DNA of 64,000 nt from Chondrus crispus (taxonomy: Eukaryota; Rhodophyta; Florideophyceae; Gigartinales; Gigartinaceae). The notes under the pieces were generated by a model. It was not told where the DNA came from. It searched no databases and saw only the letters and a list, made by a program, of their open reading frames with translations. Shown here in pieces: positions 32,819 to 42,136 of the stretch (the first letter of the stretch is position 1; the number at the start of each line of letters is the position of its first letter). The translations under genes and the position numbers were made by a program. Location: contig NW_005178845.1 in assembly GCF_000350225.1 (NCBI RefSeq), positions 103,043-167,042 of the forward strand, in the 5' to 3' direction.

Positions 32819-33668
32819 GTTGTTTTGTGGTGGTGACGACGGGTCTTTGGATATACGAAACAGATGTGCACACTGGAAACGGCTCCCTGAAGTGCTTTTT
32901 CAAGCACAGCTCCACACGTAGCTCTTCAGTTGCGTAGGATGGGCTTGACGTTGTGGGAAGAGGTTCGAGGACTCAGAGACTTTGTTAGACGCCCGTTTGG
33001 CGTGGCGGCCTCCGACGTACAGCGAGAGCGGTTTAACTGGAAGGTTTGTCAGAGATGAGGTAATTACTTGATGAATGTGGATTCAGATGCCACTAACGGT
33101 GGGTGGCATAATTAATTGACCAAGTCTCGGTGTAATTGGTGTGTAATTTCAAAGATCAAAGAGACCCAGTTTTTTCAGTCTCAGGATTCAGGTTTTGTTG
33201 TGAAGGTTAAGTCTGGTGGTGTGGAGTAGCACGGATTTGAAGCACATGCCAAACCGTATTATGCAGCTCTGCGAGAGCTCTGGAACGTGACCAGTGCATC
33301 GAGTGGTGCTTCACAAAATAAGAGAAACGCGACGGATGGAGATGGTAAGGCCCAAACCGAACGCGGTGTGTCGAGCTCTACACGGACAGAGCCCGCGACA
33401 GTGAGGTCCTTGGACTCAAGGCAGTTCAACGTAGGACACGCCAGATAGGTGTGAACGCCTATCTGGTTTGTGGAAGGGTCAAAGTAGGATACGCGAAATA
33501 AGTGTGAGTGCTTTTTTCGCTTGTCGAAGTTCAAAGTAGGGCACACCAAATATGTGTGAGCGCCTATTTCGCTTGTCCTACTTTGAACTGCTTGCTTGTG
33601 GAGTTCAAGAGTGGGACGATGAGGATGTGCATGTTTTGCAGATGGTTTACATAGATAAAGAGAGTTGT
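32819..33668. other. Intergenic stretch containing a three-unit foldback repeat
   Basis: This separates the CDV3-like start from the basic-repeat gene stop. Apart from the repeat at 33424-33588, I see no gene. Short open frames do not look coding. Confidence 0.4.
33424..33588. repeat. Three tandem units of about 50 bp ending in an inverted repeat
   Basis: Each unit begins GTTCAANGTAGG or GTCAAAGTAGG (33424, 33478, 33529) and continues with a CAC-x-AAATANGTGTGAG-like middle. The last unit is closed by CCTACTTTGAAC (33577-33588), the exact complement of the unit start at 33529-33540 (12-bp arms, 36-nt gap). This is a minisatellite with foldback character, perhaps a terminator or a MITE remnant. 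Confidence 0.65.
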
Positions 33669-36227
33669 TCAGAATATGCGACCGGCTTCTTCGGAGCTTG
33701 ACAAGATCATTAAACCTTGTTGCAACACATAGGTGCGTCCATTTGGGCTCAAATTACTGAGATGCGACCGGAAAGCTAGGACGGCGCTGTCGACAGCGAA
33801 TCGAGCCGAGTTTTCAGAATCGAAACCTTGACTCCAATCCATGAGCGGATGGGAATGGACGCCGCTTCCAATATTTCCAACCGGCATTTGCAAATTCAGC
33901 GCGTGATTTCCCGTCCCAAAATTGAGCCCTGTCCCATCCGCCATGGATGAATTCCCCCGCAGACCTCGCCCTTGGTCCCCAAATCCAAGAGATTGGCCCA
34001 CATCCGGTCGACCTCCGAAAACTGCCGAGCCAGGCGCACCAAGCGGTATTCGTGCGGCATCCCCTGTACCATCCTGTCCCATCGCCCGTCGATCGAGTTC
34101 TGGAGGGAGTCGCTGTTCTGCGTTTTCCACTAATCGCCCGCCAGTGTTGTCCCGCGCATTTTTTAGCGTTTGAGACGACGTTGGACTCTTTCCATCGGGC
34201 TCAATAGTCTTCTTCTTCTGTTCCTTGAGCCGGCTTCGTCGCTTCCTCTGACGATCTCTCGCGAGTCTTCGTTTCCGGTCTTCGGCAGTTTCAAACGGCA
34301 CAGGCACCTCCTTAACCTCGCCATCATTCCCACCGATCCTGTCCACGTTCCCTACCACCGCGCCTGAACCGAGTGATCCACTCACTCCACCAACCCCCAA
34401 TGTATGCGCACTGAATCCTCCTCGGCTCGCTCCATTTACGAGATCCTCCTGGCCTCCTGCAACCCCTGGTACATGGAGTTGTTGCAAACCTGACTGCATT
34501 CCAGCGTTTGGTCCTAGCGAACCTGGTTCAAAATGTGCAGCTACTCCAGAGCCTTGGATTTGTCCTTGTCCATGAGCTTGCATGGCATGCCCACCCATTC
34601 CCACAGATGACGCTGGTATAGTACCTCCACCAGCCAACAACCTGCTATTTGGGTCACTAGAACGCGGCGACGAATCTGCTTCTGTTTTCCCCTCGCGTTC
34701 CCCTTTCAGCCGCTGTCGCCTGCGACGCTGTCGGTCTCGCGCCAATCTTCGCTTGCGATCCTCTGCTGACTCATTCGGATTTCGAGAAAGTGAGTCCCCC
34801 GCAACAGATGCATGCGGTGCCTGGCCTTGATGCTGCTGCTGCTGGCTTTGTGCCGGCAGCTGCCCGGGCTGGGTATGCTGTAAATTAGCTGTCGTATTCG
34901 CACCTATTGCCGCCGGGTACCGTGCCCCTTGGGCGTTTGGTAATCCAAGGACTCCGGCAGGTGTGCTCTTCACTGGCGATGCTTCCGCTGTGTGCATTCG
35001 ATTCACGGCATCCGGTAGTGCAGTGAGCCCAGCGGCGGCGGCGGCTGCATCGGCAGGGTCATCGAGCACAGACGCTCGTTGCTCCGACCGTTGCTGGATC
35101 TGGGAACCAAGCCCTTGATATGCTGTGGAGCGTAGAGGGACATTCTGCTGCTGGAAGTATTGTCGTTGCGCATCTGCCACAAAACGAGTTGGCGAAGCTA
35201 CGGGGTTGACGTTAGCGGTTCTGGTAGAAAAGCCTTGAGAAGAAAAGCTGAAGGCCTGTTGTTCGCCATGGAGTGTCGCTTGGGCGTTTGCTTGCGAGGC
35301 GTTAAGCGGTTGCGTGCCGGCTGTGAAGCCGGAGGCGGACCCGAAAGTTGGTTGAGCTTGTGCCTGGGTGAAAAGGTTGTCGCTGTACTGCCTTTGCTGT
35401 TGCTGTTGGCGCTGCTGTTCTCGGTGGAGTTGGTGCAGTTGCTGTTGATGCTGTCGCTGAGCGCGCTGCTGCTGCTGCTGCTGCTGTTGCTGACTTTGGC
35501 GCTGTTGCTGTTGCTGCTGCGGTTGTTGTGGATGCTTCGGAGTCTGTTGCTGCTGTCCTTGGTGCTGCTGCTGCTGGCGCTGCTTGAGCTGAAGATGCTG
35601 CCTCTGCTGGTCACCGGTGTGGGTCTGGAGGTGGCGATGGCGTGGGCCTGCAGAAGGGGTATCTTGCTGTTGTTGTGCTGCTCTGACCTGACTCTGTTGA
35701 GTGTGTAATTGGCGATGTTGCAAGGTGGTTGGATCCGGCGCAGCTCGTTCCTTTTGGGAGGATTTCAACCTGGCGGCCGCGACTGCATCTTCAGGAGTCT
35801 GGTGTACAGACGGAGCTTGTTGTTGCTGAGGGTGCTGGTGGACATGTTGGGCTTGGACTCTGGCTTGAGCTCGAGCAAGCTCTATAGCCCTGCGAAAGTT
35901 GGCATGGTTGGCCGGGTCGACGTGTGAAGGTTCCTGATGGGCATGTGGAGGATTTGAGGGTTGCGGGAGTCTGTTGGACCTGCGAACGGATTGGGGCTGA
36001 GGGTGCGGGTGTTGTGGGGGTCTTCGGTCGGTCTTGGCGGGGGGCTGGACGACCCTTGGGATAGGCGGGGGTCGGGGGACTGGAGTGGTAGCGGGATCTG
36101 ACGGGTGTTCCCTTCTGAGCTTTTGCCTATGTCTGCGTTGACGTTCCCGAGCGAGACGACGCTTGCGGTCAGCGGTGGTCTCGCCGAGGACTGCGGCATC
36201 GACGGAGGTGGCGGCGGACCGCTTCAT
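33669..36227 (-). CDS. Gln-rich protein with three basic DRKRRLAR repeats
   Basis: I chose the ATG at 36227 (MKRSAAT...) because the open frame upstream of it is a low-complexity extension without an ATG. The product has 852 residues. A basic motif, DRKRRLARxRQRxxRxxLK, occurs three times, at about residues 20-38, 485-503 and 647-665, each preceded by an acidic or threonine pair (ETTA, ESAE, ETAE). A Gln-rich region with CAG-type runs covers about residues 60-390, and a Gly-rich segment lies around 540-640. The C-terminus has a conserved-looking globular end (SHLSNLSPNGRTYVLQQGL). The motif resembles bZIP or other nucleic-acid-binding basic regions, but no leucine zipper follows. It is probably a transcription or RNA factor. 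I do not recognise the family. The gene is divergent from the LPAAT gene across about 1.1 kb. Confidence 0.65.
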   Translation of the reverse strand: MKRSAATSVDAAVLGETTADRKRRLARERQRRHRQKLRREHPSDPATTPVPRPPPIPRVVQPPAKTDRRPPQHPHPQPQSVRRSNRLPQPSNPPHAHQEPSHVDPANHANFRRAIELARAQARVQAQHVHQHPQQQQAPSVHQTPEDAVAAARLKSSQKERAAPDPTTLQHRQLHTQQSQVRAAQQQQDTPSAGPRHRHLQTHTGDQQRQHLQLKQRQQQQHQGQQQQTPKHPQQPQQQQQQRQSQQQQQQQQQRAQRQHQQQLHQLHREQQRQQQQQRQYSDNLFTQAQAQPTFGSASGFTAGTQPLNASQANAQATLHGEQQAFSFSSQGFSTRTANVNPVASPTRFVADAQRQYFQQQNVPLRSTAYQGLGSQIQQRSEQRASVLDDPADAAAAAAGLTALPDAVNRMHTAEASPVKSTPAGVLGLPNAQGARYPAAIGANTTANLQHTQPGQLPAQSQQQQHQGQAPHASVAGDSLSRNPNESAEDRKRRLARDRQRRRRQRLKGEREGKTEADSSPRSSDPNSRLLAGGGTIPASSVGMGGHAMQAHGQGQIQGSGVAAHFEPGSLGPNAGMQSGLQQLHVPGVAGGQEDLVNGASRGGFSAHTLGVGGVSGSLGSGAVVGNVDRIGGNDGEVKEVPVPFETAEDRKRRLARDRQRKRRSRLKEQKKKTIEPDGKSPTSSQTLKNARDNTGGRLVENAEQRLPPELDRRAMGQDGTGDAARIPLGAPGSAVFGGRPDVGQSLGFGDQGRGLRGNSSMADGTGLNFGTGNHALNLQMPVGNIGSGVHSHPLMDWSQGFDSENSARFAVDSAVLAFRSHLSNLSPNGRTYVLQQGLMILSSSEEAGRIF

Positions 36228-37324
36228 GGAGGAGGAAAAGGGGGTGCGGAAGTTGTTGAGGTACACAACTGGTGACGTAACTTTGCGGTGATCGCCCGTG
36301 ACTCGGTCACACCACGGGTTCGCGACTGCCGGCGGACGCAGCGCACCTCGTGGCCTCCGCCTTTTTTTTTTTTTTTGGGCGTTTCGCGAAAACCGCGCCC
36401 ACCGACACGACCCGCCCAAACCCGCCCCACACCCCATCCGCCCGGCCCCCGCCCCCCCCCACTCCCTCCTGTGACGCCGCGCCCGCCTTACCATTTCGTA
36501 TTTCTCTGCATTTCCGCTGGTTTCCTCCCCTTAATTTTCGGTAATTTTTTTCTGTCACAGGCCCGAACGGAGCACTTTGCGGGACCCCCCATCTCCCCGA
36601 TTCCTCACTTCTCTCCTCCGTCACCCGCTCCGCTCACTTCACGTGGGCCATAGATGATTTTCCTGCATTTCACGCTTGTCGGTAAGAGTTGCCCAAATCC
36701 TACAGGACAGCCTAAACCTGCGGACGTAGGGGATCATTGTGTTTGGCCCCACTACGGTATGAACACAATTTATTCGCAAGCATTTGGGGCATGCATGCAT
36801 TGCCGGTCCGCTTAACATGCCACAAGTGCTTTTGAACACGGAACTGCTTTTCAAGCCTCTGTTCCGTGTCCTTCTTCATGCCTGTCTTGTTCAGGCATCT
36901 CTCGACAACGGGAGCAGCATGTGCCCACTCCACATCAATTAGTAATGGAAACAATTACTCTTGGCGCAGTTCATTGCCGGCATACACTGCACACAATTAC
37001 TTCCTCCTTGCTCAACAAATTCAACTTTTACCCACATTTTCGACCAAACTTGACCAAATTCCTCTCATTCCGCCTTTGAGCTCGAGGCGTAACCTTTGTG
37101 CCCACCAAAACGCTTCATGCAGAGCCTCTTCAACTTTCCCAACCCCTACCACGCAACCCCGAGATCATCCGTCTCCGCCCCACCCCGCTCCATCACCTAC
37201 GTCTCACAAACAAGGGCCCAGCCGAGCGCGCCCCCCCCCCCCCCCCCCCCTGCGTTCGGCATCGTGTCACCCCCGTCGCCCACCCCCTTCCCCCGCGATC
37301 CCCACCGTGCCCGCCGCCCCAACC
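36228..37324. promoter_or_regulatory. Divergent intergenic region with long homopolymer tracts
   Basis: This 1.1-kb region is shared by the basic-repeat gene (-) and the LPAAT gene (+). It holds a T-run near 36,361-36,378, C-rich stretches around 36,440-36,475, and a run of 20 C at 37231-37250, 74 bp upstream of the LPAAT ATG. No classical TATA box is evident. The run could be a slippery or initiator-like pyrimidine tract. Confidence 0.4.
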
Positions 37325-38353
37325 ATGTTCGCCTTCGTCTCCCCTACGCCTCCAACACCGTCATCCAGGCTCACCTATTCGGCCTTCACGAGCACCGCAC
37401 CGCGACCGTCGGCCCGTCCTCGAATTTCTTGCGTCTCCAATTTCCGCTCGCGCCTGCTGCGAGTGCGCGCGACCGCCACGGGCGCGGACGGCCACCATCC
37501 GTCGCAGAGCCTTCCGACGGATGTGGGTGACGCTTCTGCTGCCGCCTCCGCCGCCGCCGCGCCGGAGAAGACCCAGAAGCTGGCCCTGGTCGGCGTACTG
37601 TTCCTGGCGATAACCTACTTCTGGTCCATTATCCTCTTCATCCCCATGGCCCTCGCGCACCCGTTTGTCATGTGGCGGGACAAGGCCACGCGCCGGTTTC
37701 ACGACTTCATCGCCATGGCCTGGATGAAGTGCTCCTTCGGCAGCGTGCTCGTGCACCCGAACATCGTCAATGCCCACAACCTCCCGCCAAAGGGCACGCC
37801 CGTCGTGTACGTCGCCAACCACTCGTCCTACCTGGACATCTTCTCGTTTGCCTACCTGCGCCGCCGTATCAAGTACGTGTCCAAGGCAGAGATCTTCAAG
37901 CTGCCCATCGTGGGCTGGGCGATGGAAATGGCGGGCAACATCGCCCTGCGACGCATGAACCGACGCGGACAGATGGAGGCGTACCGTAAGATGGTGGCCG
38001 TTGTGAAGAATGGCCTCTCGCTCGTCATCTTCCCGGAGGGCACCCGCAGCGCGTCGGGCAAGATGAGAAAGTTTCAGTCCGGCGGGTTTCGCGCAGCCAA
38101 GAAACAGAATGCACCAATTGTGCCCGTGACGATACTGGGGACGAGGGAAGTTATGCCGGCGCATGCGTGGGTGCCTCTAAGATACCCGACGAAACCAATA
38201 TCACTCGTCGTTCATCCACCACTTGATACGGCAAACCGGTCCGTTCACGAGTTGCAAGATTGTGCGTATGAGGCGATTGACTCGGCTCTACCACCAGAAG
38301 CTCAGACTAGACCACTAATTAAGCATGCAAAGAATGCAAGGCGCAATTTTTAA
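37325..38353 (+). CDS. Plastid-type 1-acyl-glycerol-3-phosphate acyltransferase (LPAAT)
   Basis: The enzyme adds a fatty acyl group to sn-2 of lysophosphatidic acid, making phosphatidic acid for plastid and membrane lipids. It has 342 residues from the ATG at 37325; the long open frame upstream has no ATG. Residues 1-80 are Ser/Thr/Arg/Pro/Ala-rich, typical of a plastid transit peptide. A hydrophobic segment spans about 86-108. The catalytic motif is NHSSYLD (165-171), and the substrate motif FPEGTRS is at 236-242, in the order and spacing of the PlsC family. LSLVIFPEGT is preceded by a conserved helix. No intron. The plastid assignment is inferred from the leader only. It is divergent from the basic-repeat gene. 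Confidence 0.88.
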   Translation: MFAFVSPTPPTPSSRLTYSAFTSTAPRPSARPRISCVSNFRSRLLRVRATATGADGHHPSQSLPTDVGDASAAASAAAAPEKTQKLALVGVLFLAITYFWSIILFIPMALAHPFVMWRDKATRRFHDFIAMAWMKCSFGSVLVHPNIVNAHNLPPKGTPVVYVANHSSYLDIFSFAYLRRRIKYVSKAEIFKLPIVGWAMEMAGNIALRRMNRRGQMEAYRKMVAVVKNGLSLVIFPEGTRSASGKMRKFQSGGFRAAKKQNAPIVPVTILGTREVMPAHAWVPLRYPTKPISLVVHPPLDTANRSVHELQDCAYEAIDSALPPEAQTRPLIKHAKNARRNF

Positions 38354-38910
38354 CAATGACTATATATGATAAAAGCACAACAATGATGACTTGAAGAATT
38401 TTAAGCGTGGGGGATGCTGTGTGCTGCGAGGTGCGAAGCTTCATGGGAGGTTCTGCAAGAGGAGAAAATTTGAAGGATGGCGGGGACGGGCAGGGATGTT
38501 GTCAAGTTGTTGCACATACATTTACACGATTCCCCCATCCCTTGCGACAGAAAAGGGTTGCTCCCGACTTGCGCATGCAGATGATGAAGTGAAGACATTT
38601 TGAAATATTTAGGAGACTTTCGTCAATATATTTAGATTTTGGAAAGAGCTCATGGCGACACTTGCATGCCGGGGGCCCGTTGTGTGGTTGGCTTTTTCTT
38701 CTCCGCGTGCGCCTCTCGACTGCAGCTTCGGTGCAAACCAAACCAGATCGCTGTGAGCGTCATCACCATCCGGATACAGACTGCGTTAACAAATCCCAAA
38801 CGGATTGCTGCCCTTAACCTTGCTCACACCCCCCCCACATCGCTCCCCCTCCCCTCCCCCCCCCCCCCCTCCCACCGCCACACCGGCGCCGCCCCCCTTC
38901 GGGCCCCGCG
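38354..38910. promoter_or_regulatory. LPAAT to trihelix intergenic region
   Basis: About 560 bp contain the 3' end region of the LPAAT gene and the promoter of the trihelix-like gene. C-runs occur at 38,829-38,836 and at 38856-38869, the latter ending 41 bp before the ATG. I see no other feature. Confidence 0.35.
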
Positions 38911-39891
38911 ATGGTATACATCATGGGCCCGACAGACCGCAAGCCGTGGACGAGTGCCGAAACCCGCTCCCTCATCGCCCTGCGCGAAGAGATGAAAGCC
39001 AAGTTCGACGCCATGAAGCGCAACCGCTCGCTCTGGGTCGAGCTATCCGACAAGCTCAAAAACCATTTCGGCCACACCCGCACCCCAGCCCAATGCGCCG
39101 TGCGCTGGAAGAACATCCTCGCCGCCTACAAGGAGTCGCGCCAGGGCATCAAGAACGCCGCCCCGCCAACGCTCCCGCGCATCTGCGCGTTTTTCAAAGA
39201 AGTCGAAGCCGTCGTTGGCGACGAGCCGATCCCTATCACAGCGCTCAACCCCAGCGGAGAAGCCGTCCGTCTCGACGACAGCGGCGTCTCGCACGCCGTA
39301 GCTGCCGCCGCTGCACATGCCGCAGCGTCAGCGTCTGCGGGCACGTCAACCGTGCCGCCCGTGTCATTCGCGTCTCACACGCCCACGCGCCGCTCACGGA
39401 GCGGGATGGACCATGCGGCCGTCATGCACGCGTTGTCGGATCTCAGGGCGGTGGTCGACGCGCACGGTCGGGCACTGTTGCGTATCGAGAAGCTTTTGAC
39501 CAAGGAGGGGGGAAGACGGGCGGCAGATGCAGTGTACGACGCGGAGCTGCTTGCGCCGGGAGGGGGGGCCGTGGTCGAGATGCAGGAGGCTGTCGCGGCG
39601 GAGGCGGCGGCTCATGCGGCGGCGGCGGCGGCGGTAGTGGCGGCGACGGAGGCGGCCGCCGCACAGAATGTCATCCACACCGTCCCGTCGGAGCAGGAGG
39701 TCAGGCAGGAGGGTGTGCAGGACACGGACCAGGATGTGAATCTAGTGGCGGGTCAACAAGAGCATGCTGAGGAACCCGTGGATGCGGAACAGGATGTTGA
39801 GGAGCAGGGACAGGAGCAGGATTCCGGGCCGGCGATGAAGAAGGCAAGGCTTGACAGCAGTGTAGATGGAAGGTTTGCGACAGTGTCGTGA
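38911..39891 (+). CDS. Trihelix/Myb-like transcription factor
   Basis: The 326-residue protein starts at MVYIMGPTDRKPWTSAE. The N-terminal helical domain (about residues 10-80: KPWTSAETRSLIALREE, then RSLWVELSDKLK, then TPAQCAVRWKNILAAY) has the Trp spacing of the trihelix/MADF/Myb_DNA-bind_4 fold, which binds DNA through three helices. The rest is low-complexity: Ala-rich helices, a long Ala/Glu coiled coil around residues 200-250, and a Glu/Gln-rich tail ending in a basic KKARLDSS. No intron. The target sites and pathway are unknown. A GC-rich base composition is consistent with its neighbours. Its direction is the same as that of the LPAAT and S1 genes. Confidence 0.65.
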   Translation: MVYIMGPTDRKPWTSAETRSLIALREEMKAKFDAMKRNRSLWVELSDKLKNHFGHTRTPAQCAVRWKNILAAYKESRQGIKNAAPPTLPRICAFFKEVEAVVGDEPIPITALNPSGEAVRLDDSGVSHAVAAAAAHAAASASAGTSTVPPVSFASHTPTRRSRSGMDHAAVMHALSDLRAVVDAHGRALLRIEKLLTKEGGRRAADAVYDAELLAPGGGAVVEMQEAVAAEAAAHAAAAAAVVAATEAAAAQNVIHTVPSEQEVRQEGVQDTDQDVNLVAGQQEHAEEPVDAEQDVEEQGQEQDSGPAMKKARLDSSVDGRFATVS

Positions 39892-40517
39892 AGAAAGAAT
39901 TGTATGTGTAGGGAGTGGAAATGCTTATTATATTTGTTATCGGTTGTAATAAATAGGTACGAGGTACGAGCCCTTTTTTGTTTCAGACTGGTAGTGGGCG
40001 ACGAAGACGCATGCGCGCGCGACACTAGTCTTGTGAGATGGTGTCTTGCTTTTGCCTCTTTCCATGATTGGGTTCCGTCCATCGTTTGCAAATGAATACA
40101 GCACCTTCCTGCCACTCCTTCATGCTCGAGTCGTGCTGTTGCGTGTTTTGTAGCATGCTTTCAACACCCTTTGATGTTGGCTCGATCAGGCACGAGCCGG
40201 CGTCTTTCCTTGTACAGATCCTGGACGATACGTGTACCGTGGATAGCTTGTACTGCAGCACCCTGAGGGTACAGTGCACGCATCTTCTTGCCGTGTGCAC
40301 TGCAAACCTATTGAACCGAGAAAGCCCCCAAGTGGGGTCTGTCAGTCCTTTAATTACAGTGGCCAACGAGCCGAGATCAAGTCGTACACAACAGCACCAC
40401 CGCCTCGGCGGGACATCGGTCGGGAGATACACATTCTCTGCCGTCCCTACTCCTCTCGCCACTAACACTTCCTCCTCTCCACCGACAATTCCCCGACACC
40501 CTCCTCCCGATCGCACC
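39892..40517. other. Intergenic region upstream of the S1-domain gene
   Basis: About 625 bp. A long + strand open frame extends upstream of the S1 ATG but has no start codon and no conservation-like pattern. I see no gene in it. Confidence 0.35.
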
Positions 40518-41690
40518 ATGAACGCCCCTGCCTTTGTCCTTGCCGCGGCCTCCCCGCGCGCAGTCCTCACGACTCGCCCCTGGCTGTGCGGCACGCGCGT
40601 CGCCACGTCCCCGTGCCTCCCGACGCGTCCCTACCTCCCCGCCCGCATCTTCGCCTGCACGCCCGCGCCAGCCGAGGAGGCGGCCGCCCCCGCCGAGGAT
40701 GCCCCCGCCGAGAGTGCCCCCGCCGAGAGTGCCCCCGCCGAGGATGCCCCCGCAGAGGTTGCCCCCGCAGAGGATGCCCCCGCCGAGACCGCAACGCCCC
40801 AAGCGAGCGAGGAACCTGCAGCGGAAGTCGTCGCCGAGGCGCCTGCACAGCCAAGTGCTGATGGTGTCGAGGCTGCTGCCGAGAGTGCGGGCGATGCTAC
40901 GCATAGGGCAGAGGATGCCGATGCCGAAGACCAGAAGAAGAGGAAGCGTCGCCGCTCGCGGAAGAAGGAGGTTACCCTGCCGTTGGAGGACATTGTCGTG
41001 GGGCAGGAGCTGGAGGGTGTGGTTAAGAGCGTCACTGATTATGGTGCCTTTGTTGGAGATATGGGCACGCCAACAGATGGCTTGCTTCATGTGTCGCAAC
41101 TGGCGGCTGGCTTTGTAGAGAAGGTGACGGATATCGTCAATGTCGGGGATAAGGTCACCGTTCGGGTTATGGGGGTCGATACGGTCAAGGGCAACTTTTC
41201 GCTCACCATGAAGACGGCTCAGGAGATGGAGGAAAGGCGATCGGGCGGTGGCGAAGGGAGAGGAAAGGGCAGGAGGGAGGATCAGAAGGAGAAGTGGGAC
41301 CAGTTTAAGTTCGACCAGACGGAGTATGTTGACGCGAAGGTTACGTCAGTAACCGACTTTGGCGCCTTTTGCCAGTTTATGAATGCCGACGGCCAGCCGC
41401 TTCAATCTGCACCGACAGAGGGTTTGATTCATATTTCTGAAATCAGCCAAAATCGTGTCAACAATGTCTCCGATGTTCTATCAGTTGGACAGAACGTGAA
41501 GGTCCGTGTGTTGGCCACAGATCGTAAGAGGAATCGTATTTCCATGTCACTCAAGGAGTATTCCGAAGACGCAGATGATAGCAGGACTGATTTCACTGCG
41601 GATATGGAGAAGGCTGCAAGCTCCCAGCCGACGTTCAAAACGTCGTTTGAGATGGCGTTTGAGAAGGCGAATACTTCAGAAACTCAGTGA
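40518..41690 (+). CDS. Plastid S1-domain RNA-binding protein (two S1 domains)
   Basis: The product has 390 residues from the ATG at 40518. Residues 1-50 are Ala/Arg/Thr/Pro rich, a plausible plastid transit peptide. A seven-unit repeat APAE(D/S/V/T) follows at about residues 57-91, then an acidic Ala/Glu linker and a basic KKRKRRRSRKK patch near 137-147. The first S1 domain is at about 153-236 (VVGQELEGVVKSVTDYGAFV ... GDKVTVRVMGVD), the second at about 261-347 (VTSVTDFGAFCQF ... LIHISEIS). S1 folds bind RNA and ribosomes. The protein resembles the S1 part of the green-lineage PSRP-7/EF-Ts fusion, but no EF-Ts domain is present. In red algae EF-Ts (tsf) is a plastid gene, so a nuclear S1-only protein fits. 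Function in plastid translation is inferred. Confidence 0.75.
   Translation: MNAPAFVLAAASPRAVLTTRPWLCGTRVATSPCLPTRPYLPARIFACTPAPAEEAAAPAEDAPAESAPAESAPAEDAPAEVAPAEDAPAETATPQASEEPAAEVVAEAPAQPSADGVEAAAESAGDATHRAEDADAEDQKKRKRRRSRKKEVTLPLEDIVVGQELEGVVKSVTDYGAFVGDMGTPTDGLLHVSQLAAGFVEKVTDIVNVGDKVTVRVMGVDTVKGNFSLTMKTAQEMEERRSGGGEGRGKGRREDQKEKWDQFKFDQTEYVDAKVTSVTDFGAFCQFMNADGQPLQSAPTEGLIHISEISQNRVNNVSDVLSVGQNVKVRVLATDRKRNRISMSLKEYSEDADDSRTDFTADMEKAASSQPTFKTSFEMAFEKANTSETQ
40686..40790 (+). repeat. Seven-unit 15-bp minisatellite in the S1 gene
   Basis: GCCCCCGCCGAGGAT and close variants repeat seven times without a break, coding Ala-Pro-Ala-Glu-X. Third-position changes only alter the last residue and one Pro/Ala codon. 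Confidence 0.9.
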
Positions 41691-42136
41691 TTTCGTGGGC
41701 GAAAAAGCGGCTCGGCTATTTTGTGGGGAATGCATTGCGTAAACCGACGCTGTGGTCAATCAACGGTGGGGTTGAAATTTTCACTATCAGCATTCACTCT
41801 GGGTCGCTTTCTTCTTATCCACCCAACGAATAATGCGCACTGGTGATGGAGCTACCTCGATAACAAGGTTTCGAACGAGTTCTCTACAGCGCATGGCTGT
41901 GATTCTACGACGAATAAAAAAAGTTTAATGAGTAGATCAAGGCTGCGGAAAGCCATCCCTTTGTATCGAGGAGAAAGGCAAGACTGTCGACAAGTTGTGC
42001 GACGATTCGGTTGCACCCACCGCTCTTTATCACTGACGCGCTGTTCCCTCCCTGTGCATGCATAGATACATAGATTCTGCACTACAGCTCAATGCTAGAG
42101 CCCTATCTCTCTCTTTGCGTCCGGCCAACAGGCCGT
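41691..42136. other. Convergent 3' intergenic region (S1 and NOC3)
   Basis: Both genes end into this 446-bp region. I see no gene or recognisable terminator. It is of ordinary composition. Confidence 0.35.

Noticed and set aside
35160-35708. + strand Leu-rich open frame
   Set aside because: It is the antisense shadow of the CAG-type Gln run in the - strand gene.
36639-36954. Small - strand gene between the basic-repeat gene and LPAAT
   Set aside because: Overlapping frames are short, without a start context or family features.
36866-37324. N-terminal extension of LPAAT
   Set aside because: The frame upstream of 37325 crosses a poly-C tract and lacks a usable start; the transit peptide begins at the ATG chosen.
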